Source of the DNA: Austwickia sp.
GTDB lineage: Bacteria > Actinomycetota > Actinomycetes > Actinomycetales > Dermatophilaceae
NCBI GenBank assembly: GCA_016711265.1
Contig: JADJTI010000006.1
Location: 372,001-436,000, forward strand
Direction: 5' to 3'
DNA: 64,000 nt
Shown here: piece by piece, positions 16,479 through 25,844 of the stretch
Layout of the letters: each line of letters opens with the position of its first letter
Numbering within the stretch: the stretch's first letter is position 1
Position numbers and translations under genes: made by a program
The notes under the pieces: generated by a model
What the model saw: only the letters and a program-made list of their open reading frames with translations
What the model was told of the DNA's origin: nothing
Databases searched by the model: none

Positions 16479-19400
16479 TTAAGCCAACGATTCCTGGCGG
16501 AACTCGTCGTAGGTTCCCGCCAAGTAGCGGATAAGCGATACCTGGAAGTCGGGATTCGAGAAGAACAGGTCGAACAGCACGCCGTTCTTGTCGTGGCGGT
16601 CGATCAGCAGATCCTTCACCTTCTGCTCAAGCACCATCTCGAACTGGCTGCGATCGTTGTTGAGCGCGACCTCACGCATCTCGTCATCCTCCTTGACGAC
16701 GACCCACTGTTGATCTACCCAGACCTTGTCCGCCTCACCGAGATCGGCGCCGTACTTGTCGTTCATCGCCGAGACCAGCGCGGACAGTTTGTCCATCAGG
16801 GGCTCGGTCAGCGAACCCTTGCCCTCGCCCGGCAGCGCCACCCCCGGCTCGTCCGAGCCTGAGAGCTCGATGGCCGCATCGGAGGTGACGGCGATCCGCA
16901 AGTGCGTCAACTGCACGGACTTGCTGATCTGGGGCATCGGACTGTTTTCGTCCGGCGGTAGCTCCAGCAGCAGCAAGCGTCCGTAAAGGAACAGCTGCTC
17001 CCAGTCGGTGTCGGCCCAGGGCATCACCTGCGCCACGAACGCGTATGCCCGACAGAAGTGCTCCAGCGTGCGCCGGAACTCGTAGGCCTTGTCGTCATCC
17101 AGCGCGACGAACCGCCCGACGGCAGGGTGGAGGTTGGCGTAGAGCACGGACTGTTGCGCCGGGTCATCGGAGAGCAGGGCCGCAACCGCCGCCTCATCTC
17201 CGGCATCGACAACACGCCGGCGTTCATCAGGTCGTGTTCCATGGTGGCGAGCACGTTCGGCTCGGTCGGGGTGGAGAAGGACTCCTCGTAGAACGGCTCG
17301 AAAGCCTCCTTGATCTCCTCGGCCGAGTTCGCGAAGTCCAGGACGAACGTGTCCTCCTTCCCCGGGTGCTTGCGGTTGAGCCGTGACAGAGTCTGCACCG
17401 CCGCGACACCAGACAACTTCTTGTCGACGTACATCGTGTGGAGTAGCGGTTCGTTGAACCCGGTCTGATATTTCTCCGCGACGACGAGCACCTGGTACTC
17501 CCGGGAGCGGAACTTCTTCGGCAATTGACCCTCGGGGAACCCGTTGATGCCGGCCTCAGTGACCGGCGGCGCCTCGGGGGCCTCAGGGTCAACGAGCGAA
17601 CCGGAGAACGCCACCAGCGTCCGCAATGGCCGCTCACCGCGGTCATAGCCCTTCTTCCCGATGTACGACGTCAACGCCGCGTGCGTCCGTACGGCGTGCA
17701 ACCGGGATCGAGTCACGACCATTGCCTTGGCCCGACCGTCGATTTTGCTTGCGGTCTTCTGTCGGAAATGCTCGATGATCACCTCCGCCTTGGCTTCGAG
17801 GGCGTATGGGTGCAGCGAGGCGAATCGGGCCAAGGCGGCGCGGCCTTTGCTCGATTCCATTTCCGGGTCATTGCGGGGGTGGGTATTGGCGAGCTTGTAG
17901 TACACGCCGTACGTCGTGTAGTTGGCGAGCACGTCGAGGATGAATCCCTCCGCGATCGCCTGCCGCATCGAGTACGTGTGGAACGGCCGCCTGTGCCCGT
18001 CCGCGCCCAGCTGCCCGAACGTCTCCAGCGTCTTCGATTTCGGTGTCGCCGTAAACGCGAAGAACGAGAGGTTCTTCTGCTTGCCACGGTGCCGGGCACT
18101 GGCTATCAGCGACTCGTCCGCCGCATCCGCTGCCTCCTGGTATGCCGCCCGCTCGGCTTCCTCCGCTGCGTCCAGTGCCGCTTCGGGCCCATCCTCGGCA
18201 CCGAGGACCTTCTTCAGCTTGGCGACCGAGTCTCCGCTGGAGGAGGAGTGCGCCTCGTCGACGATGACCGCGAACCGACGCCCGACGACACCTTTGGTTT
18301 CGCCCTCAGCGGCATCTTTTGCAGCGAGTTCGGCGACGACGGGGAACTTCTGCAGGGTCGTGATGATGACCCGCGCGGCGTGACCTTCGAGAGCATCCTT
18401 GAGCTGCGCCGAGTTCTCGTCGATCCGCACGATGGTGCCGGGCGTGTGCTCCAATCCGGCGACGGTGTCCTGCAATTGCTTGTCGAGGACCTTGCGGTCG
18501 GTAATGACGACGACCTTGTCGAAGATCGGCGCCTCATCCGCCCCATGCAGTCGCGACAACGCTTGGGCGGTCCACGCGATCGTGTTCGACTTTCCCGACC
18601 CCGCCGAGTGCTGCACCAGCCGGTCCACGCCAGGGCCGTCGCGGTACGTCGCCTCGAGGATCGAGCGCACGGCGTGCCACTGATGAAACCTCGGGAACAG
18701 CACCCGGTCGTCCTCGACGTGAATGAACGACCCGAGTAGGTCCAGCCAGGCGTCCCGCTGCCACACCTGCTCCCACAAGTACGCCGTCTGGTACCCGGTC
18801 TTCACCGGCGGATTCCCCGCCGTGCCGGTGTGCCCCGCGCCCCCACTGCCCTGGTCGAACGGCAGGAAGACCGTGCCCTCGCGGGCCAAACGCGTCGTCA
18901 TCGCCACTCGGTGTGGATCCACCGCGAAATGCACCAGGGTCCGCGCCCGGAAGATCACGTCATTCGGGTTGCGATCACTGCGGTACTGCGCCATCGCGCT
19001 CTCAACGTTCTGGTGCGTCAGCGGGTTCTTCAGCTCCGCCGTCGCCACCGGAATACCGTTGACCACCAAGGTCAAGTCGAGGGAATCCCCGGGATTCGTT
19101 TCCGAATGATGGAGCTGCCGTACGAAGCCGAGCCGGTTCGCGTCGTACCGCCTCGTCTGTTCGTCATCGAGCCCGCTGGCCGGTTTGAAGAAGCAGAGTC
19201 GGACAGTGACGCCGGAGTCTTTGACGGGGGACCGCAGCACACTGATCGTGCCGCGGCGCTCCAGTGCGTTGACGACGACCTTGAGGAATTTCTCGCGCGC
19301 GATCGACTCGCCCCCGTGCCGGGTGACCAGCTGTTCCCATTGTTTCAGCTGAGTGGCCTGGACGAAGGCGATGATCTCCGCGCCGAAGATTCCGGTCTTT

Positions 19401-19516
19401 CGGTCGTACGCCGCGGGCGCCAGCGAGTGCCACCCGTTCCCGAGCAGGTGAGCCTCGATGTTGGTTTCGAAGGCCGATTCGCGGGTGATGCTCGCCCTGC
19501 CATCCTGCCCGCTCAG
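16479..19516 (-). pseudogene. hsdR: Type I restriction HsdR, frameshifted
   Basis: Minus-strand HsdR in two frames. The 5' frame holds RESAFETNIEAHLL near the start and the nuclease motif with VATAELKNP. It also has Walker A SAGSGKSNTIAW, the helicase box VIVDEAHSS, and later SF2 motifs such as YQTGFNEPLLHTM and QTLSRLNRKHPGKE. At about 17211-17215 it should read on as NAGVVDAGDEAAVAALLSDD, but one G is missing. The remaining 240 or so residues, with the helical C-terminal domain, are in the next frame and end at 16479. The 5' frame is open back to 19567 but contains no ATG, GTG or TTG before the conserved N-terminus; CTG 19516 is the only near-cognate start. No HsdM or HsdS gene is present, so restriction activity is unlikely. 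Confidence 0.75.
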
Positions 19517-19588
19517 GGCGAGCCAACGCGGGACGCTGTGGCGCGCGAAGCAGGGCCTGTCGGGTATGCCTCACGACAGGGGCAGTTC

Positions 19589-20776
19589 TCAGGCATCGTC
19601 GTGGCTCGGTTCCGGCAGGCCGCGAAGCTCGCGCGCGATGGTGTCGAGAAGTTCGGGGTAGGGATCGGTGAGCCGCTGCCGCCGCCGACGCGATGCGGCG
19701 GCAAGCTCTGCGATCGGTCCCGCCGCGATGTAGAAGCGGCCGCGAGTGTTTCCGCGTGCCTCGAGGAGTCCCGCGTCCACGAGGGCCTTGAAATCCCGGG
19801 ATGCGGTGCGTTCCTCGATCTGGCTGCGTCGGACGTACCCGGGGCGGCGCACGTTCAGCCCCATCGAGGTGTCGAAGAGTGGGTCGAACACCCGATCCGG
19901 GAATCCGTGGCGGCGGATCAGGTCGAGGAGGGCGTTTCCGACGACCTGTGCCTCGTCGAAACGGCGCGCCACTGTTTGTGCCTGCATGTGGTGGGCGCGC
20001 AGGCAGAACTTCACCCACAGATGCGCATCGCGATCGGGTTTCCAGGCACCGCCGCCGGTGTGGGCGAGGATCCGGTAGTAGTCCTCGGTGTTGGCCCCCA
20101 GCCACTCCTCGATGCTGTCGAAGATCGGCTCGACCGGATGCTCGCGGGCCAGGACGAGGGTCTGCAGGGCGCGTGCCATGCGACCGTTGCCGTCACGGAA
20201 GGGGTGGATCATGACGAGGTTGAGGTGGGCCATGGCCGCACGGACGAGGTGGTCGTGGTCGCGCGATTCCGTGAGCTCGTGAGCCAGGGCGTCGATCAGG
20301 TCCGTTACCAGCTGCGCGTCGGGCCCGGTGTAGACCCGCTCGTGGGTGTCTTCCCGTTGGATGACGATCTCGCCCGCGCGGAACTGGCCGGGGCTCATGG
20401 CGAAGTCGTGCTCGAGGAGCATGAAGTGCATGGACCGGAGAGTGTGCCCGTCGAGACGGAAACCGGGGTCACTGCCCATGCGCAACACGTAGGTCAGCAC
20501 CCGGCGGTACCCGACGATCCCGGCCCAGGTCCGTTCGTCCGCCGTCAGGGGCTCCTCGCCATCGACGGCCGCCAGCGCGTCCTGGGGGTCGACGAGGTAT
20601 CCCTCGATGGAGTTGGAGCCCCGAATAGCCTTCGCTTGGGCGGAGCGTCGCAGGCCACCGGTCCAGGAGCGAGGGGCGCGCAGGTGCTGCCCCAGGCGCA
20701 TACGGAAGCCCTCGATCTCGTCGAGGACGAGCTGGTCGGTCAGATCAAGGTCGGGGGTGGTGAAGAGAGGAGGCAT
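19589..20776 (-). CDS. Fic-domain protein with N-terminal inhibitory motif
   Basis: A 395-residue Fic protein. The active-site loop HPFRDGNGRMAR (residues 191-202) is intact, so AMPylation or a related nucleotide transfer to a target protein is expected. SNSIEG at residues 54-59 matches the (S/T)xxxE(G/N) inhibitory helix. Its N-terminal location makes this a class II, self-inhibited Fic. A winged-helix segment at about 320-345, including RSQIEERTASRDFKALVDAG, could bind DNA. It lies directly upstream of HsdR on the same strand; Fic genes are common inside type I restriction loci. It looks intact although HsdR is broken. Confidence 0.87.
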   Translation of the reverse strand: MPPLFTTPDLDLTDQLVLDEIEGFRMRLGQHLRAPRSWTGGLRRSAQAKAIRGSNSIEGYLVDPQDALAAVDGEEPLTADERTWAGIVGYRRVLTYVLRMGSDPGFRLDGHTLRSMHFMLLEHDFAMSPGQFRAGEIVIQREDTHERVYTGPDAQLVTDLIDALAHELTESRDHDHLVRAAMAHLNLVMIHPFRDGNGRMARALQTLVLAREHPVEPIFDSIEEWLGANTEDYYRILAHTGGGAWKPDRDAHLWVKFCLRAHHMQAQTVARRFDEAQVVGNALLDLIRRHGFPDRVFDPLFDTSMGLNVRRPGYVRRSQIEERTASRDFKALVDAGLLEARGNTRGRFYIAAGPIAELAAASRRRRQRLTDPYPELLDTIARELRGLPEPSHDDA

Positions 20777-20915
20777 GGCGCAATGTCCTTATCATTAGGT
20801 CATCATGGTGCACCAAGCGGCCAGTTGGCGCAATGATTGGGACATCAGGACACCTCAGGATCCAGTCGCGGTTCACGGCACTCTGCAGGGGTGACGGCGA
20901 ACCTGCATGAAGACA
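20777..20915. other. Divergent promoter region, Fic and VapBC
   Basis: About 140 bases between the minus-strand Fic start and the VapB operator. It is relatively AT-rich around 20788-20815 (CTTATCATTAGGTCATCATG) and probably contains the Fic promoter. No further structure was recognised. Confidence 0.3.
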
Positions 20916-20936
20916 TGCCATAGTGCAACCATGGCA
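20916..20936. promoter_or_regulatory. Inverted repeat across vapB start codon
   Basis: TGCCAT (20916-20921) and ATGGCA (20931-20936) are inverted repeats with a 9-base spacer. The second arm includes the VapB ATG. The placement suggests VapBC autorepression. Confidence 0.45.
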
Positions 20937-21173
20937 GTCACGATTCAGATCCGCGACCTCGACGAATCGGTACGCGATCGCCTGAAAGCGCGGGCGGCCC
21001 GCGATGGTGAATCCTTCAATACCTACCTGAAGCGTCTGCTGGCTCGCGAGGCCGAGAAGCCCACGCAACAGGAGGTCTTCGCCCGGGTCCGCGCTCGCTC
21101 GGAAACATCCTCCATGCCGAGCGCTGACCTCATCCGTGCCGAGCGTGATGCTCATGATTCCGGTCGGCCGTAG
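20931..21173 (+). CDS. vapB: VapB/FitA-type antitoxin
   Basis: An 80-residue ribbon-helix-helix antitoxin. MAVTIQIRDLDESVRDRLKAR and GESFNTYLKRLLAREAEKP give the strand-helix-helix DNA-binding fold. The tail (ADLIRAERDAH) is the toxin-binding part. ATG 20931 is set by the family start. The gene is 15 bases upstream of its VapC. Confidence 0.87.
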   Translation: MAVTIQIRDLDESVRDRLKARAARDGESFNTYLKRLLAREAEKPTQQEVFARVRARSETSSMPSADLIRAERDAHDSGRP

Positions 21174-21188
21174 GGGACGCGGGCGACC

Positions 21189-21581
21189 ATGACCGGTGTG
21201 GTCGTGGATGCCTCGGTGCTCGTGGATGCCCTCGTTGGTGCCGATGCCGCCGAACTGCACGGGGTCCTCGGCGACCGGCCTCTGCTTGCCCCGGCGCATG
21301 TCGACGCCGAGGTCTTGAGTGCCCTTCGGGGACTTCTCCTCGGCGGGCACTTGAGCCGCAAGCGGTGCCGCGACGCACTCCTGGACCTGGACGCGCTACC
21401 GATCGATCGATGGCCGCTCACCTCGGTCCCGCTCGCTGGCGCCTTCGACCTCGCTGACACGATGTCGTCGTACGACGCCCTCTACGTCTGTTTGGCGCAG
21501 GCCACGCAGTTGCCCCTCGTGACCCGCGACCGACGCCTAGCCCGGGCGGCCCACGGTCGGATCAGCGTGGAACTCGTGTAG
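21189..21581 (+). CDS. vapC: VapC PIN-domain toxin
   Basis: A 130-residue PIN toxin. The acidic residues lie in VVVDASVLVDALVG, DAEVLSALRGLLLGG, SSYDALYVCLAQA and TRDRRLARA, in the order expected for a complete Mg-dependent RNase. It resembles the VapC at 8982 in layout (H-x-D-x-E-V-L-S-x-L-R-G), consistent with repeated acquisition or duplication of one subfamily in this region. Confidence 0.9.
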   Translation: MTGVVVDASVLVDALVGADAAELHGVLGDRPLLAPAHVDAEVLSALRGLLLGGHLSRKRCRDALLDLDALPIDRWPLTSVPLAGAFDLADTMSSYDALYVCLAQATQLPLVTRDRRLARAAHGRISVELV

Positions 21582-21636
21582 ATCTCGGCCACCGCCGGAC
21601 GATGCTGCGACAAACGCGTCCGTGTACGCTAAGTGC

Positions 21637-21870
21637 ATGGCCGTCAAGACGATCACCATCGACCTCGAGGCGTACGAGCGGCTGAGCCGCCTGAAGAACG
21701 GCGACTCGTTCTCGCAGGTGATCAAGAAGTATCTGCCGGCCCCGGGCGCCAGCGCCGGTGACCTGCTTGCGGACCTCGATGACGCCGAGGTGAGTGAAGA
21801 CACCCTGGACGCCGTCGAAGGGGTCGTGGGCGAGCGGCGGGAGCATCCGGCGCGGGTATCGAGGTGGTGA
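21637..21870 (+). CDS. vapB: VapB-type antitoxin (DUF217-like)
   Basis: A 77-residue antitoxin of the type beginning M-A-V-K-T-I-T-I-D-x-E-A-Y-E-R-L, with SRLKNGDSFSQVIKKYL forming the helix-turn. This is the DUF217/UPF0330-like group, distinct from the FitA type in the preceding pair. The acidic C-terminal half would bind the toxin. ATG 21637 matches the family start. The TGA overlaps the VapC GTG by seven bases. Confidence 0.8.
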   Translation: MAVKTITIDLEAYERLSRLKNGDSFSQVIKKYLPAPGASAGDLLADLDDAEVSEDTLDAVEGVVGERREHPARVSRW

Positions 21871-22271
21871 TCCACCTCGATACCACCTTCATGGTCGACG
21901 CGATCGGCGAAAGCAGGCGAAAGCACGACGGGCCGGCCAGGCGGTGGCTCGCGGAGAATCGCACCGCTGACCTCGCCGTGAGCCTCTTCGTCCGCGCCGA
22001 GCTGCTGGTGGGGGCGGCCCTGCATGCAGAGCCGGACCGGGAGCGTCGCCGAGTGCTTCAGGTCTGTGGCAACCTGCCCGTAATCGTCCCCAGCGCGGAA
22101 ATGGCGGAGACGTACGCCGGTGTGGCGGCTGCGCTCGTACGCCAAGGGACCCCGATCGCGACGATGGATCTGCTCATCGGGTGTACGGCATTGGCCGCCA
22201 ATGCTCCCCTGCTGACAGCGAACCGCGCCCACTTCGAACGCATCGTCGGACTTCGCGTCCTCGGCTACTGA
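21864..22271 (+). CDS. vapC: VapC PIN-domain toxin
   Basis: A 135-residue PIN toxin of a different branch from its neighbours. Acidic motifs are IHLDTTFMVDAI, FVRAELLVGA and TPIATMDLLIGCTAL, followed by LLTANRAHFERI near the end. All four conserved regions are present. The GTG start overlaps the antitoxin. Confidence 0.87.
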   Translation: MVIHLDTTFMVDAIGESRRKHDGPARRWLAENRTADLAVSLFVRAELLVGAALHAEPDRERRRVLQVCGNLPVIVPSAEMAETYAGVAAALVRQGTPIATMDLLIGCTALAANAPLLTANRAHFERIVGLRVLGY

Positions 22272-22480
22272 GAGCTCACCGACCAGACGCCGACGTCTCA
22301 AGGCAGTGCTGGCAACGCCTTCTGTCCAGAGCGTGGTGGGAGTGGTTCGATCAGCCGAAAGCACGACCCGCCGACCGTCCTTTCGGGCGGTTCTAGGCGA
22401 GCCCACTGACTGATGTGTCCAGCAGGTGAGGTCGGCCATCGTGGTGGAACCGAGCATCCCATGAAAGCGAAGGAGACCAC
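22272..22480. other. Intergenic, nothing recognised
   Basis: About 210 bases between VapC and the DUF6326-like gene. AAGGAGACCAC before GTG 22481 is a strong ribosome site; I see no gene or clear hairpin. Confidence 0.3.
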
Positions 22481-22969
22481 GTGCCGACCCAGACAGCCGA
22501 GCTCACCGAGCTGAACGAGTTACCGATCCCGCGTCAGGTGAAAATCGCCGCGGCCTGGACCAGTTTTATGTTCCTCTACGTTTACGTTGACGTCCTCGGC
22601 CTCTACAAGCCCGGCGTCGTCGCAGACATCCTCAACGGCAAGGTCTTCACGTTCGACATCACGCAGACCTTCGCCGTCAGTGCGCTCGCGGCAGCGTCAA
22701 TCCCAACCGTCATGATCCTGCTCTCGACGACCTTGCCTGCGCGGCCCAACCGTCTCACCAACGTGATCGTCGCCGCCATCCTCATCCCCTGGATGGCGTT
22801 CAACCTCGCCGGGGGGGAGTGGTCGGTCTACTACGGCCTCGGCTTCGCGGTTGAGCTGGGCCTGCTCGCCTTCATCCTCCGCTCTGCCTGGACTTGGCCC
22901 CGCCCGTCCGCAGCGTCGATGCCAGACGCAGCCGCGCCGCGCCGCGCTCATTACCAGATGGGACGGTAG
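22481..22969 (+). CDS. DUF6326-like four-helix membrane protein
   Basis: A 162-residue protein with four hydrophobic helices, roughly residues 24-46, 60-85, 90-112 and 115-135. The segment AWTSFMFLYVYVDVLGLYKPG is highly characteristic of the DUF6326 family as I know it. No catalytic motif is visible and the role is unknown. A strong AAGGAGA ribosome site precedes the GTG start. It is separated from the downstream sensor kinase by 80 bases. Confidence 0.7.
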   Translation: MPTQTAELTELNELPIPRQVKIAAAWTSFMFLYVYVDVLGLYKPGVVADILNGKVFTFDITQTFAVSALAAASIPTVMILLSTTLPARPNRLTNVIVAAILIPWMAFNLAGGEWSVYYGLGFAVELGLLAFILRSAWTWPRPSAASMPDAAAPRRAHYQMGR

Positions 22970-23049
22970 GCACATGGCGAAGGCCCGGCAAGGGGGACCG
23001 GTACTGCTCGGCGGGTGCGTCGAGAAGTACCGGTCCCTACGCTGAAGCA

Positions 23050-24189
23050 GTGATCGCGCTCTGGCGCTCCATGTGGGGGGAGCCACGTCCGGCGGACCCA
23101 CCGCCGGTGGGTCGCCTCGACTGGCTGCTCGTCGGCGGCTTCGAGGTCGCGGCACTCGTTGAGGGCATCGCCCGCCCTGGCTTGGCCTGGCAGCCGTTCG
23201 TCACCCTGCTGGCCATGGCACTGATGCCCGCCCTCCTCTGGCGCCGAAGCCACCCACTGGCGACCTGCCTGGTCGGCTTCGGCGTCGCCGGTTTGCTGTC
23301 CCTCCTTCAACTGTTTACCCGCAGCGGAGACCTCGGCCTCTACTCGATGATGGCGATCCTGATCCTGCTGTACTCCCTGGCGCGTTGGGGTTCGGGACGG
23401 GAGATCGCCCTCGGGATACCGTTCGTGGCTGCGGTCGTTGCGGTGGGCATGTTCACCGCCTCGGCAGGCGTGGCCGAAATCGTAGGCGGGGCCCTGTTCC
23501 TGTTGCTGTTCGTCGCCCTCGCGGCGGTGTTCCGCTATCGCGCTGGCCTGTGGCATCGCGAGCTACGTGACATCCGCAATCAGGAGCGCTTGGCGCTGGC
23601 CCGCGAACTGCACGACACCGTGGCCCACCATGTCTCGGCCATTGCGGTGCAGGCTCAAGCCGGAGGTGTGGTCGCCGGGACGCAGCCCCACCAGGCAGCC
23701 AAGGCGCTCGCCGCGATCGAGTCCGAGGCCTCTCGGACCTTGGCGGAGATGAGGTCCATGGTGCGGGTACTGCGCGAGGCTGAGGGTGACTCCCCCTCAT
23801 CGCAGTTTGGTGTCGCGGACCTGTCTGCCCTGGCCCGTACGGACGCGACACCCGCGGTCGAGGTCTCACTGGCCGGTTCGTTGGCCCGGGTGCCGCGGCC
23901 CGTGGACGCCGCGATCTACCGGCTGGCGCAGGAAGCCCTGACCAACGCGTTGCGGCATGCCCGCAACGCGACCCGCGTCGAGATCCAGGTGCGCCGGGTT
24001 GGCGACGTCGTAACGCTGCGGGTCGTCGATGACGGGATGACCTATCCCGGGCCGAGCGCGCAGCCGGGATACGGCCTGACCGGCATGGCAGAGCGCGCCC
24101 AGCTCCTCGGCGGGTCCCTGTCCGCCGGGCCGGGACCGGAGGGGGGCTGGATGGTCGAAGCCTTCCTGCCAGCGGGGGGCCCGGCGTGA
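23050..24189 (+). CDS. NarL-type sensor histidine kinase
   Basis: A 379-residue membrane kinase of the HisKA_3/HATPase_c type. Five or six hydrophobic segments (about residues 20-170) form the sensor region without a large extracellular domain. The phosphoacceptor is H188 in ARELHDTVAHHVSAIAVQAQ. The ATPase domain follows, with EALTNALRHARNATRVEI (N box) and VVDDGM...GYGLTGMAERAQLLGG (G boxes). GTG 23050 starts the frame; ATG 23071 is an alternative. The stop overlaps the response-regulator start by four bases. The signal is unknown. Confidence 0.9.
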   Translation: MIALWRSMWGEPRPADPPPVGRLDWLLVGGFEVAALVEGIARPGLAWQPFVTLLAMALMPALLWRRSHPLATCLVGFGVAGLLSLLQLFTRSGDLGLYSMMAILILLYSLARWGSGREIALGIPFVAAVVAVGMFTASAGVAEIVGGALFLLLFVALAAVFRYRAGLWHRELRDIRNQERLALARELHDTVAHHVSAIAVQAQAGGVVAGTQPHQAAKALAAIESEASRTLAEMRSMVRVLREAEGDSPSSQFGVADLSALARTDATPAVEVSLAGSLARVPRPVDAAIYRLAQEALTNALRHARNATRVEIQVRRVGDVVTLRVVDDGMTYPGPSAQPGYGLTGMAERAQLLGGSLSAGPGPEGGWMVEAFLPAGGPA

Positions 24190-24833
24190 GTATCCGCATC
24201 GTGGTGGCCGACGACCAAGACCTGGTGCGGGCCGGCCTGGTGATGATCCTGGGGGCCCAACCCGACTTCGAGGTCGTGGGGGAAGCAGCCGACGGGCCAG
24301 CGGCACTCGAGGTGGCCACCCGGCTGCGTCCCGATGTTCTCTTGGTGGACATTCAGATGCCCGGGCTCGATGGGGTGGAAGTGACGCGGCGCCTGGCTGG
24401 TCCGGGCCTGGCGGATCCGATGGCGGTGGTCGTCATCACCACGTTCGACCTCGACGAGTACGTCCTGGGTGCCCTGCGCGCCGGGGCCCGCGGTTTCCTG
24501 CTCAAGGACGCCGGGCCGGCGCTGCTCGTTCAGGCCATCCACGCCGCAGCAAACGGGGATGCGCTGATCGCCCCTAACGTCACCCGCCGGCTGTTGGAGG
24601 CCTTTGCCGACCACGCGCCAGAGACGCGGACCCAGCCCATCGATCCGCTGACCGAGCGTGAGGAGGAGGTGTTGGGGCTGGTCGCCCGCGGCCGGACCAA
24701 CGCCGAGATCGCCGCCGAACTCTTCATCAGCCTGAGTACGGTCAAGACCCACGTCGCGTCGTTGATGACCAAGCTCGTTGTCCGCAACCGGGTCGAGATC
24801 GCGATGTGGGCCCACCACACCAAACGCGTATAA
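24186..24833 (+). CDS. LuxR/NarL-family response regulator
   Basis: A 215-residue response regulator. The receiver domain contains the acidic pair VVADDQDLVRAG, the phosphoacceptor D55 in LLVDIQMPGLDG, and Lys in FLLKDAGP. The C-terminal HTH is seen as LTEREEEVLGLVARGRTNAEI with LFISLSTVKTHVASLMTKL. It is translationally coupled to the kinase and its cognate partner. Confidence 0.93.
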   Translation: MSIRIVVADDQDLVRAGLVMILGAQPDFEVVGEAADGPAALEVATRLRPDVLLVDIQMPGLDGVEVTRRLAGPGLADPMAVVVITTFDLDEYVLGALRAGARGFLLKDAGPALLVQAIHAAANGDALIAPNVTRRLLEAFADHAPETRTQPIDPLTEREEEVLGLVARGRTNAEIAAELFISLSTVKTHVASLMTKLVVRNRVEIAMWAHHTKRV

Positions 24834-24901
24834 GTGGTGGTCGCAGGCACATCACCGCTGTCCGATGGGGGTCGGCGCATCGTCGACGTGGGCGCGACGG
24901 G

Positions 24902-25312
24902 TCACGGCCTCGGCGAGGCGGGCGTGACGACCTCGATGTGGCATCTCGGGCCCGGGGCTCGGGCGATGCGCCGGTCTCCGGTGAGCAGCGTTGCCTGTAA
25001 GGCCTCCGCCAGTGCGACGTACGAGGCGTCGTAGACGGTCAGGTTGTCCCGCAGCTCCCAGCACCGCGGCAGGAGGGCCCCGGGGTCGGCCCGTTGCAGG
25101 GGCAGCGAACGCAGATCCTCCAGCGCGAAAGCCACCCGCCGCGGGTCCAGCCCGCCGGCACGCTCTAGGCCACGCCACACCGACACAACTTCCAGGTCGA
25201 TCAGGCTGGGCGCCGCAAGGTCTTCTCCGCGCAGCCTGGTGCGGATGTGGTCACCGTCTCCTCCGTCGTCCAGCAAAGCAACGGCCAGGACACTGGCGTC
25301 AACGACCAGCAC
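24902..25312 (-). CDS. vapC: VapC PIN-domain toxin
   Basis: A 136-residue PIN toxin. The active-site acidic residues are in VVDASVLAVALL, LIDLEVVSVWRG, TVYDASYVALAEAL and LTGDRRIARA. It is FitB-like, as in the pairs at 8.9 and 21.2 kb. The start at 25312 lies inside the antitoxin gene (14-base overlap), typical of coupled VapBC operons. Confidence 0.88.
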   Translation of the reverse strand: MLVVDASVLAVALLDDGGDGDHIRTRLRGEDLAAPSLIDLEVVSVWRGLERAGGLDPRRVAFALEDLRSLPLQRADPGALLPRCWELRDNLTVYDASYVALAEALQATLLTGDRRIARAPGPRCHIEVVTPASPRP

Positions 25313-25529
25313 GCTCGGACCGCAACGCGCTCACCGCGTCGGCCAGGGGGAGGTTGCCACCCGCCCGGTTCCCGGCTCGCTCAAGCACCTCGTCCAACGT
25401 GGGCTGTTGCGCCTCCCGGATGAGCCGGGCGCGCAGGTACTCCTGGAGGGACTGGTGAGCTGTGGCTGCCCGGGCCCGCAGGACGGCGTGTGTCTCCTCC
25501 GGTACATCTTTGATCTGAATGTTCGGCAT
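25299..25529 (-). CDS. vapB: VapB/FitA-type antitoxin
   Basis: A 76-residue ribbon-helix-helix antitoxin: MPNIQIKDVPEETHAVLRARA then HQSLQEYLRARLIREA, with a charged tail. ATG 25529 is the family start. An imperfect 9-bp inverted repeat lies immediately upstream. Confidence 0.87.
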   Translation of the reverse strand: MPNIQIKDVPEETHAVLRARAATAHQSLQEYLRARLIREAQQPTLDEVLERAGNRAGGNLPLADAVSALRSERAGR

Positions 25530-25566
25530 GGCTCCATTCTGGCTCCGTGAGAGCCGAAATGGAACC
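25530..25566. promoter_or_regulatory. Inverted repeat upstream of vapB
   Basis: GGCTCCATT (25530-25538) and AATGGAACC (25558-25566) match as inverted repeats at eight of nine positions. GGCTC/GAGCC form an inner inverted pair. The element begins one base upstream of the VapB start codon and probably is its operator. Confidence 0.5.
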
Positions 25567-25631
25567 GGTCAGGGCCACGTCACCGCATTGGCCGTACGAC
25601 GATCATCCAGCCTGACGTGTAAAGTACGTGT

Positions 25632-25844
25632 ATGGCACGGACGCGGACCAATATCGAGATCGAGAACGACTATGTGGACGCGATCATTGCTCGATTCGGT
25701 GTGCGCACCAAGACCGAGGCGGTGGACCTCGCGCTGCGCCATTTGGCCGGGGACCCGATGTCGCGCGAGGAGGCTTTGGCGATGCGGGGCGCCGGCGCGA
25801 TCGAGGAGATGCCCCACGACGTGCCTCCGGTCGACGTCACGTGA
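25632..25844 (+). CDS. vapB: VapB-type antitoxin
   Basis: A 70-residue antitoxin of the mycobacterial VapB type: RTNIEIENDYVDAIIARFGVRTKTEAVDLALRHLAG is the ribbon-helix-helix domain. The short tail ends EEMPHDVPPVDVT. ACGTGTA occurs twice just upstream (25616 and 25624) and may be part of an operator. The TGA overlaps the toxin GTG (25841-25844). Confidence 0.87.
   Translation: MARTRTNIEIENDYVDAIIARFGVRTKTEAVDLALRHLAGDPMSREEALAMRGAGAIEEMPHDVPPVDVT

Noticed and set aside
18830..20836. A 668-codon plus-strand open frame
   Set aside because: It is antisense to HsdR and Fic, whose motifs are clear. Its protein is rich in Gly/Val/Arg/Asp repeats typical of a shadow frame in GC-rich DNA.
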